DNA of 38,925 nucleotides. It comes from Eubacteriales bacterium. GTDB taxonomy: Bacteria; Bacillota; Clostridia; Lachnospirales; Lachnospiraceae. The notes beneath the pieces were generated by a model. It did not search any database. It was not told the origin of the DNA and was given only the letters and a program-made list of their open reading frames with translations. Positions 15,105-23,085 of the stretch are shown piece after piece (position 1 is the first letter of the stretch; every line of letters begins with the position of its first letter). A program made the position numbers and the translations under genes. The stretch lies in NCBI GenBank assembly GCA_030524455.1, contig JAUNGT010000030.1, forward strand, positions 1 to 38,925. Reading direction: 5' to 3'.

Positions 15105-15908
15105 ATGATAAGCGGTATTTTAGTTGCGACGGCGGTAGTGGGAGCGGTTGGCCTGTTTATCGGCCTGTTCCTCGGAATCGCCGGGATCAAATTCAGGGTG
15201 GAGACGGATCCCAGGGAGGAGGAGGTGCTGGCGGCCCTGCCGGGAAACAACTGCGGCGGCTGCGGCTTTGCGGGCTGCGCCAACCTGGCGGCGGCGATCG
15301 TCGGGGGAGAGGCAGCGGTCAATGCCTGTCCCGTGGGCGGCGAGGCGGTGGGAGCCAGGATCGCCAAAATCATGGGCGTGGAGGCAAAGGCCGGAGAGAA
15401 AAAGGTTGCCTTTGTGGCCTGCCAGGGCGGCTGCGGAAAGGCGAAGCTGGACTATGCGTATCACGGGATCCAGGATTGCCGGATGCTGGCCTTTGTTCCA
15501 AACGGAGGTCCCAAGTCCTGCGATTACGGCTGCACGGGCTTTGGAAGCTGCGTCCAGGCATGTCCCTTCGACGCCATCCATGTGATCGACGGCGTGGCGG
15601 TCGTGGATAAGGAAGCCTGTAAGGCCTGCGGAAAATGTGTGGCGGTCTGTCCCAAGCACCTGATTTCTCTGGTTCCCTATGACGCTGCATATCTGGTGGC
15701 CTGCAGCTCGAAGGCGAAGGGACCGGTGACCATGAAGGAGTGCTCCGTCGGCTGTATTGGCTGCGGAATCTGCCGGAAAAACTGTCCTGCGGGGGCGGTT
15801 TGCGTGACGGATTTCTGCGCACGGATCGATCCGGAAAAGTGCGAGGGCTGCGGCGTGTGCGCGCAGAAGTGCCCGAAAAAGGCGATTGTGTGTATGGAAG
15901 GGGATTGA
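15105..15908 (+). CDS. rnfB: Rnf complex subunit B (ferredoxin-type electron input)
   Basis: 267 residues from the ATG at 15105, preceded by AGGAGGCAG; an upstream in-frame start at 15063 lies within rnfA and is rejected. One N-terminal helix (about 3-25) is followed by the Fe-S domain 'NNCGGCGFAGC...ACPVGG'. Further ferredoxin motifs are 'CTGFGSCVQACP', 'CKACGKCVAVCP', 'CIGCGICRKNCP' and 'CEGCGVCAQKCP', giving at least four additional cluster sites. RnfB accepts electrons from reduced ferredoxin on the cytoplasmic side. It is the last rnf gene. No terminator follows; a candidate promoter for the cobalamin leader overlaps its stop codon. Confidence 0.96.
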   Translation: MISGILVATAVVGAVGLFIGLFLGIAGIKFRVETDPREEEVLAALPGNNCGGCGFAGCANLAAAIVGGEAAVNACPVGGEAVGARIAKIMGVEAKAGEKKVAFVACQGGCGKAKLDYAYHGIQDCRMLAFVPNGGPKSCDYGCTGFGSCVQACPFDAIHVIDGVAVVDKEACKACGKCVAVCPKHLISLVPYDAAYLVACSSKAKGPVTMKECSVGCIGCGICRKNCPAGAVCVTDFCARIDPEKCEGCGVCAQKCPKKAIVCMEGD

Positions 15909-15933
15909 ATTTTTTGGATGGATGTGTTACCAT
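15905..15933 (+). promoter_or_regulatory. Candidate promoter for the cobalamin riboswitch transcript
   Basis: TTGAAT (15905-15910), 17 bp, then TACCAT (15928-15933) with TG at -15/-14 (TGTTACCAT, extended -10). The -35 overlaps the rnfB stop. Predicted start ~15940, shortly before the aptamer. Each hexamer matches only 4/6, so read-through from rnf remains possible. Confidence 0.42.
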
Positions 15934-15944
15934 CAGATGAACTT

Positions 15945-16130
15945 AATAGGAAGCGGCCAGGTGTCAAAGCAGCCCTCCGACCGGAGGGCTGGCTTTGGTG
16001 AAAAGGGAAACAGGTGCAAATCCTGTACGAACTCGTCACCGTAATCAGGGAGCAGATGCCAATATGTCACTGGGAAACCGGGAAGACGGCAAATGTGAAG
16101 ATCTTTAAGCCGGGAGACCTGCCTGGACGC
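15945..16130 (+). promoter_or_regulatory. Cobalamin riboswitch aptamer
   Basis: The conserved cobalamin aptamer blocks occur in order. 'AAAAGGGAAACAGGTGCAAA' followed by TCCTGTACGAACTCGTCACCGTAA matches the AAGGGAA...GGTG-AAA-TCC...C-x-x-GTAA core. Next come CAGGGAGC, then CACTGGGAAACCGGGAAGAC (the B12-box-adjacent segment), and finally AAGCCGGGAGACCTGCCTGG. P1 can form from CCAGG (15957-15961) with CCTGG (16122-16126). A side hairpin AGCCCTCC/GGAGGGCT lies at ~15973-15993. Ligand binding normally represses downstream cobalamin genes, which fits the operon that follows. The P2-proximal part is somewhat unusual in sequence, but the 3' half is unmistakable. Confidence 0.9.
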
Positions 16131-16313
16131 TGTACAGAAACGAAAGTTACTGGTCACGGAGTGAACAGTAAAAAGTTTCAAAGCCACGAGTAACTGGCTG
16201 TACGGCAAATCGAGAGGGAGATTCCGATGGGAGTCTCGCCTGCTTTTTGTGCGCGTACAGACCCTTTACCTGTGTCAGGTAAAGGGTCTTTTGTATCCAA
16301 AGGAGGAGAAATC
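16131..16313 (+). promoter_or_regulatory. Riboswitch expression platform and leader of the cobalamin operon
   Basis: CTGTAC (16198-16203) can pair either with GTACAG at 16132-16137, next to the aptamer, or with GTACAG at 16255-16260, which overlaps the base of the terminator. GTTACT (16146-16151) can pair with AGTAAC (16189-16194), or be used in the local hairpin TTACTGGTCAC-GGA-GTGAACAGTAA (16147-16171). A further hairpin may form from CGAGA (16211-16215) and TCTCG (16234-16238). These exclusive pairings are what a ligand-controlled terminator switch would need. An AGGAGGAG ribosome site lies at ~16301-16308. Confidence 0.6.
16259..16293 (+). terminator. Intrinsic terminator before cbiK (riboswitch-controlled attenuator)
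   Basis: AGACCCTTTACCTG (16259-16272) pairs perfectly with CAGGTAAAGGGTCT (16276-16289) around TGT, followed by TTT then G. It lies 20 nt before the cbiK ATG, so it must be conditional for the operon to be expressed. Confidence 0.88.
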
Positions 16314-17570
16314 ATGAAAAAGAAAGCATTGGCACTGTGGATGGCGGCGTGCCTGGGTATGCTGGGCGCAGCGGGCTGCGGCAGCGCTGCCGGGACGGCG
16401 GAGAGCACGGCGGCAGCTGCGGTACCGCAGAGCGCGGTCGCAGAAACGGCGGCAAAAGAGAGCGCTTCGGAGACGGAGAGCGCAGAGGAGGCGGACGCAG
16501 ATCAGAAAGCGGCGGATGAGGTGGCAGCCATGATTGATGCGATTTATGTGCAGACAAGGACGGATGAGACGGACCGGCAGTGCGCGGACGCAAAGGCGGG
16601 CTGGGACGCCCTGACGGAGACGCAGAAGGCGCTGGTGTCCGGGGAATACGCGGATCCGGATTATTTTGGGAGAGACACCGGGGATGCGTCGAAGGATGAC
16701 CCGCGCAACCAGGACGGGATCGGCGAAAAGGAGATTTTGGCGGTGAGCTTTGGAACCTCCTTCAATGACAGCCGCGCAGAGGACATCAAGGGGATCGAGG
16801 ATGCGCTGCAGGCAGCTTATCCGGACTGGGCGGTGAGAAGAGCCTTTACCGCGCAGATCATCATCAACCATGTGCAGGCCAGGGACGGCGAGGTCATCGA
16901 CAACGTGGATCAGGCGCTGGAGCGTGCCGCGGCAAACGGGGTGAAGGAGCTGGTGATCCAGCCGACCCATCTGATGCACGGCGCAGAGTATGACGAGCTG
17001 ATGGATGCGGTGGAAAATGCTCGGGACCGTTTTGAAAGCGTGAAGGTGGCGGAGCCTCTTCTGGGCGAGGTGGGCTCGGACGCCTCTGTGGTCAACGAGG
17101 ACAAGAAAGCGGTGGCCGAAGCGGTTGTGGCCGAGGCGGTGCAGGAGGCCGGCTATGAGAGCGCGGCGGCCGCAGCGGAGGACAAGACGGCCTTCGTCTT
17201 TCTGGGACACGGCACCTCCCACGCGGCGAAGGTGTCCTACAGCCAGATGCAGACACAGCTGACAGAGCTTGGCTATGACAATGCGTTTATCGGCACGGTG
17301 GAGGGCGAGCCGGAGGAAACCTCCTGCGAGGCGGTGATCGAAGCGATTTCGGCCGCCGGCTACAGCAAGGTGATTCTTCGTCCCCTGATGGTTGTGGCAG
17401 GAGATCATGCCAATAACGATATGGCCGGGGAGGATGCGGACAGCTGGCTGAGCATGTTTGAGGCTTCCGGAAAGTTTGAGAGCGTGGACACACAGATTTC
17501 CGGGCTCGGATCCATTGAGGCGATTCAGGAGCTTTATGTGGCGCACACAAAAGCGGCGATGGAGCAGTAA
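16314..17570 (+). CDS. cbiK: Exported lipoprotein sirohydrochlorin cobaltochelatase (CbiK family)
   Basis: 418 residues from the ATG at 16314 with AGGAGGAG upstream; a longer in-frame reading from 16227 crosses the terminator and is rejected. Residues 1-23 form a lipoprotein signal ending in LGAAGC (lipobox), so the mature protein would be anchored outside the membrane. An Ala/Glu-rich linker and a small helical region ('AGWDALTETQKALV', ~95-110) precede the chelatase domain from about residue 140 ('EILAVSFGTSFNDSR'). Conserved elements are 'QPTHLMHGAEYDEL', 'FLGHGTSHAAKVSYSQM' (metal-binding His region) and 'PLMVVAGDHANNDMAGE' (second catalytic His region). Classical cytoplasmic CbiK is ~265 residues; the extra ~140 residues are the signal and linker. 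CbiK inserts Co2+ into sirohydrochlorin at the start of anaerobic B12 synthesis. Extracellular location raises the question of substrate (see findings). Confidence 0.9.
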   Translation: MKKKALALWMAACLGMLGAAGCGSAAGTAESTAAAAVPQSAVAETAAKESASETESAEEADADQKAADEVAAMIDAIYVQTRTDETDRQCADAKAGWDALTETQKALVSGEYADPDYFGRDTGDASKDDPRNQDGIGEKEILAVSFGTSFNDSRAEDIKGIEDALQAAYPDWAVRRAFTAQIIINHVQARDGEVIDNVDQALERAAANGVKELVIQPTHLMHGAEYDELMDAVENARDRFESVKVAEPLLGEVGSDASVVNEDKKAVAEAVVAEAVQEAGYESAAAAAEDKTAFVFLGHGTSHAAKVSYSQMQTQLTELGYDNAFIGTVEGEPEETSCEAVIEAISAAGYSKVILRPLMVVAGDHANNDMAGEDADSWLSMFEASGKFESVDTQISGLGSIEAIQELYVAHTKAAMEQ

Positions 17571-17573
17571 GGG

Positions 17574-19490
17574 ATGAGAGAAAAAAACTGGAAAACAGCA
17601 CTTTTGCCCCTTTGCCTTGCCTTGCTTTTCCTGCTCGGAGGCTGCTCCGGGCAGGAAAAAGAAAAGCAGGCGGCGCTGGCAGACGGAGTGTATACGGCCG
17701 ATTTTGACACGGACAGCGGGATGTTCCATGTGAGCGAGGCAAACGACGGCAAAGGGATTCTGACGGTGCGCGACGGGGAGATGACGATCCATGTATCCCT
17801 TGCCTCAAAGAAGATCCTGAACCTTTATCCGGGGCTGGCGGCGGATGCGGCGAAGGAGGGAGCAACGCTTTTGGAGCCCACCGTGGATACCGTCACCTAC
17901 AGCGACGGCTTTTCGGAGGAGGTGTACGGCTTCGATGTGCCGGTCCCGGCGCTGGACGAGGAATTTGACCTGGCACTTATCGGAACGAAGGGCAAGTGGT
18001 ACGACCATAAGGTGAGCGTTTCCAACCCCGAGCCGCTGGAGGATACTGAAACGGCGGTATCGGAGGAGGAGGTCGCTACGGCGGCGTCAAAGCAGGACGC
18101 TGCCGCAGCGCCGGAGGACGGCAGCTACACGGTGGAAATTACCTTTGAAGGCGGAAGCGGAAGGGCATGGATTAAGTCCCCGGTGAAGCTGACGGTTTCC
18201 GGGGGGAACGCTGTGGCGACCCTGGAATGGAGCAGTCCGAATTATGACTATATGCTGGTGGACGGACAGAAATATCTGCCGGTGAACACGGAGGGGAACT
18301 CCGTGTTTGAGGTGCCGGTGACCGCCTTTGACGAGCCGGTGCCGGTGATCGGCGACACGGTTGCCATGAGCAGCCCCCATGAGATCGAATACACGCTGAC
18401 CTTTCGCTCTGAAACGATTACGCCCGCCGGGGAGGCGGGCGAAGCTCTTTCCTATGAGGGAAGCATGGAGTTAAAGTACGCGGAAAATTTTTCGGTGGAC
18501 TATTATGAGGGAGGCTACCGGCTGCTGTCTGTCAGGGACGGCAGCCGGATCCTGACGATACCGGAGGGCGCTGAGGTCCCGCAGGGGCTGGACAAGGATG
18601 TGATTCTTTTGCGTCAGCCGGTAAAAGGCCTTTATCTGGTGGCCTCCGCGGTGATGGACATGTTTGATTCCCTGGACGCTTTGGACGCGATCCGGTTTTC
18701 CGGACAGAGGCAGGAGGGCTGGTATATCGACTCGGCCAGACAGGCGATGGAGGAGGGGAAAATCCTGTACGCCGGCAAGTACAGCGAGCCGGATTATGAG
18801 CTGATCGTCTCGGAGGGCTGCAGCCTGGCGATCGAGAACCGGATGATCACGCACTCGCCGGAGGTGAAGGAGATGCTGGAGGATTTCGGGATTCCGGTCA
18901 TGATCGAGTATTCCAGCTATGAGACGCATCCGCTGGGACGGGTGGAGTGGGTGAAATTTTTCGGCGCCCTGGTCGGGAAGGAGCAGGAAGCGGAAGAAGT
19001 ATTTGCCCGGCAGGAGGCGAGTGTGGAGCAGGCGGCGGGGAGCGGAGAGACGGATCTGACCGTCGCATTTTTTTTTATCACCTCGAACGGCCTGGCGCAG
19101 GTGAGGGCGGCCGGCGATTATATTCCCAAAATGATAGAGCTGGCGGGCGGAAGGTATGTTTTTGAGGATCTGGACGATCCGGGAACGAACCGTTCGACGG
19201 TGAATCTGCAGATCGAAGAATTTTACGACAGGGCAAAGGACGCAGACTGCCTGGTTTACAACAGCTCCATCGACGGAGGCGTGAGCTCTGTCGGGCAGCT
19301 TTTGGAGAAGTGCCCGGTGCTGGAGGATTTCAAGGCGGTGCGGGAGGGCAATGTCTGGTGCACGTCCAGGGATATGTACCAGCAGTCCATGTCGGTGGGA
19401 GCCCTGACGCTGGATTTTGCCGCGATGCTGCACGGCGGGAGTGAGGAAGAGATGACTTATCTGTTCCGGCTCAGTTCGGAGGAAGGATGA
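17574..19490 (+). CDS. Lipoprotein substrate-binding protein with two N-terminal NEAT-like domains
   Basis: 638 residues from the ATG 3 nt after cbiK, preceded by GCAGTAAGGG. A lipoprotein signal ends in LLGGC at about residue 24. Two similar beta-rich domains follow (~35-145 and ~180-285), each starting 'DG-x-Y-T' and containing an aromatic pair such as 'GKWYDHKV' or 'SPNYDYMLVDG'. They look like the NEAT-type/iron-transport-associated domains that hold haem or related tetrapyrroles, though the match is by eye. From ~300 to the end is a type-III periplasmic binding domain: 'GYRLLSVRDGSRILTIP', 'VSEGCSLAIENRMITHSPE', 'IPVMIEYSSYETHPLGRVEW', 'TVNLQIEEFYDRAKDADCLVYN'. With the following permease and ATPase this forms a complete uptake system. 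Under a cobalamin riboswitch, a corrinoid or a cobalt-tetrapyrrole is the likely cargo; haem is an alternative. Confidence 0.82.
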   Translation: MREKNWKTALLPLCLALLFLLGGCSGQEKEKQAALADGVYTADFDTDSGMFHVSEANDGKGILTVRDGEMTIHVSLASKKILNLYPGLAADAAKEGATLLEPTVDTVTYSDGFSEEVYGFDVPVPALDEEFDLALIGTKGKWYDHKVSVSNPEPLEDTETAVSEEEVATAASKQDAAAAPEDGSYTVEITFEGGSGRAWIKSPVKLTVSGGNAVATLEWSSPNYDYMLVDGQKYLPVNTEGNSVFEVPVTAFDEPVPVIGDTVAMSSPHEIEYTLTFRSETITPAGEAGEALSYEGSMELKYAENFSVDYYEGGYRLLSVRDGSRILTIPEGAEVPQGLDKDVILLRQPVKGLYLVASAVMDMFDSLDALDAIRFSGQRQEGWYIDSARQAMEEGKILYAGKYSEPDYELIVSEGCSLAIENRMITHSPEVKEMLEDFGIPVMIEYSSYETHPLGRVEWVKFFGALVGKEQEAEEVFARQEASVEQAAGSGETDLTVAFFFITSNGLAQVRAAGDYIPKMIELAGGRYVFEDLDDPGTNRSTVNLQIEEFYDRAKDADCLVYNSSIDGGVSSVGQLLEKCPVLEDFKAVREGNVWCTSRDMYQQSMSVGALTLDFAAMLHGGSEEEMTYLFRLSSEEG

Positions 19491-20506
19491 GGCGCAACAG
19501 AAAAAAACGCTATATCGCCTCCTTTTTTCTTTTGGCGGCGGGCGTGATCCTGTTGGGGATCCTGAATATCTGTATCGGAAGCGTGAGGATCCCTCTGCGC
19601 GACATGGCAGCCCTTATGCGCGGCCTTCCCGTGGAAAACGGGAGGATCCTGTGGGATATCCGGATGCCGCGGATGCTGGCGGCCATGCTCCTGGGCGGAG
19701 CGCTGGCCCTCTCGGGCTACCTGCTTCAGACCTTTTTTCGGAATCCGATTGCGGGCCCCTTCGTGCTCGGCATTTCGTCGGGGGCCAGGATGGCGGTGGC
19801 GCTTGTGATGATCTTTTTGCTGGGCCGTTCCGTGCAGGTTGGTTCCGTGACGATGATTGCAGCGGCCTTTGCAGGCTCGCTGATCTCCATGGGCTTTGTC
19901 CTGGTCATGGCGCAGAGGGTCAGCAGTATGTCCCTGCTCGTGGTGTGCGGCGTTATGATCGGGGATATCTGCTCCGCCGTCACGGAGGTATGCGTGACCT
20001 TTGCGGAGGACGCGGATATCGTGAATCTGCACAACTGGTCGAGGGGCAGCTTTTCCGGGACAACCTGGGAAAACGTGGCAGCGATGGCGGCGGTTGTCGT
20101 GCCGGCGGCGGTGGCGGTATTCTGGATGGCAAAGCCCCTGGGGGCCTATCAGCTGGGGGAGGTCTATGCCCGGAACATGGGGCTCTCGATCCGGCGCATC
20201 CGGATGCTGCTGGTGCTCTTTTCCAGCCTGCTGTCCGCCTGCGTGGCGGCCTTTGCCGGGCCGGTATCCTTTGTGGGAATCGCGGCGCCCTACCTGGTAA
20301 AGGGGCTTTTGGGGACGGCAAGCCCCCTGCTTATGATCCCGGCCTGCTTTTTGGGAGGAGGACTGTTTTGTATGCTGTGCGATCTGCTGGCCAGGACGCT
20401 GCTTTCCCCCACGGAGTTTGGCATCAGCACGGTGACGGCGATTTTGGGCGCGCCGGTGGTTTTATGGATCATGATCCGGCGCAGCAGGGACAGGACGGAC
20501 GGATGA
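19487..20506 (+). CDS. FecCD/BtuC-family ABC transporter permease
   Basis: 339 residues from the ATG overlapping the preceding stop (ATGA), with GGAGGA upstream. About ten membrane helices. 'RMPRMLAAMLLGGALALSGY' and 'FRNPIAGPFVLGISSGARMAV' are the FecCD signature regions (R-x-P-R...G-x-x-L-x-x-x-G; N-P-L/I-A-x-P...G-x-x-x-G-A). 'GPVSFVGIAAPYLVK' near residue ~265 is the coupling-helix-adjacent conserved segment. It exports nothing; the family imports siderophores, haem and cobalamin. It forms the membrane part with the binding protein upstream and ATPase downstream. Confidence 0.95.
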   Translation: MRRNRKKRYIASFFLLAAGVILLGILNICIGSVRIPLRDMAALMRGLPVENGRILWDIRMPRMLAAMLLGGALALSGYLLQTFFRNPIAGPFVLGISSGARMAVALVMIFLLGRSVQVGSVTMIAAAFAGSLISMGFVLVMAQRVSSMSLLVVCGVMIGDICSAVTEVCVTFAEDADIVNLHNWSRGSFSGTTWENVAAMAAVVVPAAVAVFWMAKPLGAYQLGEVYARNMGLSIRRIRMLLVLFSSLLSACVAAFAGPVSFVGIAAPYLVKGLLGTASPLLMIPACFLGGGLFCMLCDLLARTLLSPTEFGISTVTAILGAPVVLWIMIRRSRDRTDG

Positions 20507-21606
20507 GCTACTATTTCAAAACGGAAAAAATGTCGGTGGGCTACCGGAAAAAGCCGCTGGTCGAGCAGATTGAGTTTGAGCTGGAAAAGGGGCAAATCCT
20601 GACCCTGATCGGGCCAAACGGAGCGGGAAAGTCTACCATTTTAAAGAGCATTGCCCGCCAGCTTGAACTGACGGGAGGAACCGTCTGGGTGGACGGTAAG
20701 GGGCTTGGACAGCTGTCCGGGGAGGAGCTTTCCCAACGGATGGCGGTGGTTTTGACGCAGCGGCTGCACACGGAGCTGATGACCTGCGAGGACGTGGCGG
20801 CCACAGGGCGCTACCCCTACACCGGGCGTTTCGGAAGACTTTCCCAAAGGGACAGGCGCATTGTGGAGGAGGCCATGGAGCTGGTGGATATCACAGAGAT
20901 CCGGGACCGGGATTTTACGCGCATCAGCGACGGACAGCGGCAGCGGGTCATGCTCGCCCGGGCGATCTGTCAGGAGCCGGAGATTCTTGTGCTGGATGAG
21001 CCGACCTCCTATCTGGATGTCCGCTACAAGCTGGAATTTCTCTCCGTCCTGCAGCGGCTGCAGCGGCAAAAGGGGCTGACCGTGATCATGTCTTTGCATG
21101 AGCTGGAGCTGGCGGCCAGGGTTTCGGACAAGCTTCTGTGTGTGAACGGGCGGTACGCGGACCGGTTCGGCACGCCGGAGCAGGTGTTTGAGCCGGGCTA
21201 TCTTTCCCGGCTGTTCCGGGTGGAGACGGGAAGCTTTGAGGAGGAAAGCCAGAGCATGGAGCTGGAAGCGCCCCGGGGAGAGCCGGAGACATTCGTCATT
21301 TCCGGGGCGGGGACGGGCCGGATGACATACCGCAGGCTGCAGCGTCAGGGCGTCCCTTTTATTGCGGGGATCCTGTTTGAAAACGATCTGGACTATCCGG
21401 CGGCGCGCGCGCTCGCCGTCCGGGTAATCCATGAAACGGCCTTTGAGCCGGTTTCGGCCGGGACAAGGGAGAGGGCCAGGGAGGCGCTGCTTGCCTGCCG
21501 GAGGGTCATTTGCTGCAGGGAGTCCTTTGGCAGCCTGGACCGGGAAAACGGGGAGCTTCTGGAGCTTGCCCGGGCGTGCGGAAAAGAAATCGAATGGGTC
21601 AGATAG
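20503..21606 (+). CDS. ABC transporter ATPase (FecE/BtuD family) with a ~110-residue C-terminal extension
   Basis: 367 residues from the ATG at 20503 (ATGA overlap with the permease). Walker A 'GPNGAGKST' (~38-46), a Q-loop around 'VVLTQRLHTELMT', signature 'ISDGQRQRVMLARAI' (a variant of LSGGQ), Walker B 'ILVLDEPTSYLD' and the H-loop 'MSLHELELA' are all present, so the ATPase is intact. The usual FecE-type protein ends at about residue 255. Here a separate domain follows, beginning 'TFVISGAGTGRMTYRRLQRQ' and containing 'GVPFIAGILFENDLDYPAARAL'. It looks like a small Rossmann-like fold with a Gly-rich loop. From memory, similar extensions occur on some archaeal and clostridial cobalamin-type ATPases. 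Its role is not established here. Confidence 0.93.
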   Translation: MSYYFKTEKMSVGYRKKPLVEQIEFELEKGQILTLIGPNGAGKSTILKSIARQLELTGGTVWVDGKGLGQLSGEELSQRMAVVLTQRLHTELMTCEDVAATGRYPYTGRFGRLSQRDRRIVEEAMELVDITEIRDRDFTRISDGQRQRVMLARAICQEPEILVLDEPTSYLDVRYKLEFLSVLQRLQRQKGLTVIMSLHELELAARVSDKLLCVNGRYADRFGTPEQVFEPGYLSRLFRVETGSFEEESQSMELEAPRGEPETFVISGAGTGRMTYRRLQRQGVPFIAGILFENDLDYPAARALAVRVIHETAFEPVSAGTRERAREALLACRRVICCRESFGSLDRENGELLELARACGKEIEWVR

Positions 21607-21618
21607 ACGGAGGAGACG

Positions 21619-23085
21619 ATGGCGAAAGTTATCATGGTGCAGGGGACGATGTCGAATGTGGGGAAAAGCCTGTTGGCAGCGGGACTGTGCAGGATTTTTA
21701 AGCAGGACGGCTATCGGGTGGCGCCCTTTAAGTCCCAGAATATGGCGCTGAATTCCTTCATCACCTCAGAGGGGCTGGAAATGGGCAGAGCCCAGGTGAT
21801 GCAGGCGGAGGCGGCGGGGATCGAGCCGATGGTGTGTATGAACCCGATTCTTCTCAAGCCGACCAATCACACCGGCTCCCAGGTGATTGTAAACGGGGAG
21901 GTGCTCGGGAATATGGCGGCGAGGGACTATTTTGCCTATAAAAAAGAGCTGATTCCGGAAATAAAAAAAGCCTTTCGCAAACTGGAAAAGCGGGCGGACA
22001 TCATTGTGATCGAGGGGGCGGGGAGCCCGGCGGAAATCAATCTGAAGCAAAACGATATCGTGAATATGGGACTGGCAAAGCTGGTGGACGCGCCGGTGCT
22101 GCTGGTCGGGGATATCGACAGGGGCGGCGTGTTCGCGCAGCTTCTGGGAACGCTGATGCTGCTGGAGGAGCAGGAGAGAGCGCGGGTGAAGGGACTTATC
22201 ATCAACAAATTCCGGGGCGATAAGACCATCCTGGATCCGGGGATCCGAATGCTGGAAGAGAAGGGAAAAATCCCGGTGACCGGGGTGATTCCCTACATGG
22301 AGCTGGCGCTGGAGGATGAAGACAGCCTGACAGAACGGTTTGACCGCCGGGAGAGGGGACGGATCGATATCGCTGTGATCCGCTATCCCCGGATTTCCAA
22401 TTTCACGGATTTCAATGTGTTTGAGCAGCTGCCGGAGGTGACGGTCCGCTATGTCGCCTCCGCCGGTGAGCTCGGATATCCGGATCTGATCTTTCTGCCC
22501 GGAAGCAAAAATACGATGGGGGACTTAAAGTGGATGCGCCAGAACGGTCTGGAGGCAGCGGTGCGGCAGCGGGCGGAACGGATTCCGGTGTTCGGTATCT
22601 GCGGCGGCTATCAGATGCTGGGAAAGCGCCTTAGCGATCCCTTCGGAGAGGAGGAGGGAGGAGAGCTGCGGGGGATGGAGCTTCTGGATTCCGAGACCGT
22701 GCTGCAGCGGGAAAAAAAGCGCTGCCGGATACAGGGCAGGATGAACGGACTGAGCGGCGCGCTGGAAGGGCTTTCGGGCCTTCCATACGAGGGCTATGAG
22801 ATCCACATGGGAAGCACCCGGGGCGCGGCAGAGGGGGCGGTGGAGGCTGACAGAACCGGCATGGTTTACGGTTCCTACATTCACGGCCTGTTTGACCGGG
22901 GAGAGACGGCGGGCAGGCTGGTTTCCCTGCTGGCGCAGAGGAAGGGGATCTGCCTGGAGAAGGACGCGGCGGAGGATTACGCAGCCTTTAAGGAAAGACA
23001 GTATGATCTTTTGGCGGATACCATGAGAAAATATCTGGATATGGAGGATATTTATGGAATGCTTCGGGAGGCAGGGACAGACTGA
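21619..23085 (+). CDS. cobQ: Cobyric acid synthase (adenosylcobyrinate a,c-diamide amidase)
   Basis: 488 residues, standard length; also called CbiP. It amidates side chains b, d, e and g of adenosylcobyrinic acid a,c-diamide using glutamine and ATP. The N-terminal dethiobiotin-synthetase-like ATP site is '[19 protein letters not shown]', followed by the family motif '[11 protein letters not shown]'. '[13 protein letters not shown]' and '[15 protein letters not shown]' are highly conserved. The C-terminal class I glutamine amidotransferase domain has the nucleophile Cys in '[13 protein letters not shown]' (~residue 333) and the His in '[10 protein letters not shown]'. The ATG at 21619 has GGAGGAG 6 nt upstream. 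The 3' end overlaps cobT by 32 nt. Confidence 0.97.
   Translation: MAKVIMVQGTMSNVGKSLLAAGLCRIFKQDGYRVAPFKSQNMALNSFITSEGLEMGRAQVMQAEAAGIEPMVCMNPILLKPTNHTGSQVIVNGEVLGNMAARDYFAYKKELIPEIKKAFRKLEKRADIIVIEGAGSPAEINLKQNDIVNMGLAKLVDAPVLLVGDIDRGGVFAQLLGTLMLLEEQERARVKGLIINKFRGDKTILDPGIRMLEEKGKIPVTGVIPYMELALEDEDSLTERFDRRERGRIDIAVIRYPRISNFTDFNVFEQLPEVTVRYVASAGELGYPDLIFLPGSKNTMGDLKWMRQNGLEAAVRQRAERIPVFGICGGYQMLGKRLSDPFGEEEGGELRGMELLDSETVLQREKKRCRIQGRMNGLSGALEGLSGLPYEGYEIHMGSTRGAAEGAVEADRTGMVYGSYIHGLFDRGETAGRLVSLLAQRKGICLEKDAAEDYAAFKERQYDLLADTMRKYLDMEDIYGMLREAGTD

Noticed and set aside
16227..16313. In-frame extension of CbiK upstream of 16314
   Set aside because: It crosses the riboswitch terminator and would hide the lipoprotein signal; AGGAGGAG precedes 16314.
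16275..17792. 505-residue minus-strand open frame opposite cbiK
   Set aside because: Composition is His/Arg-rich, typical of the complement of a GC-rich gene; there is no ribosome site and the plus-strand gene is secure.
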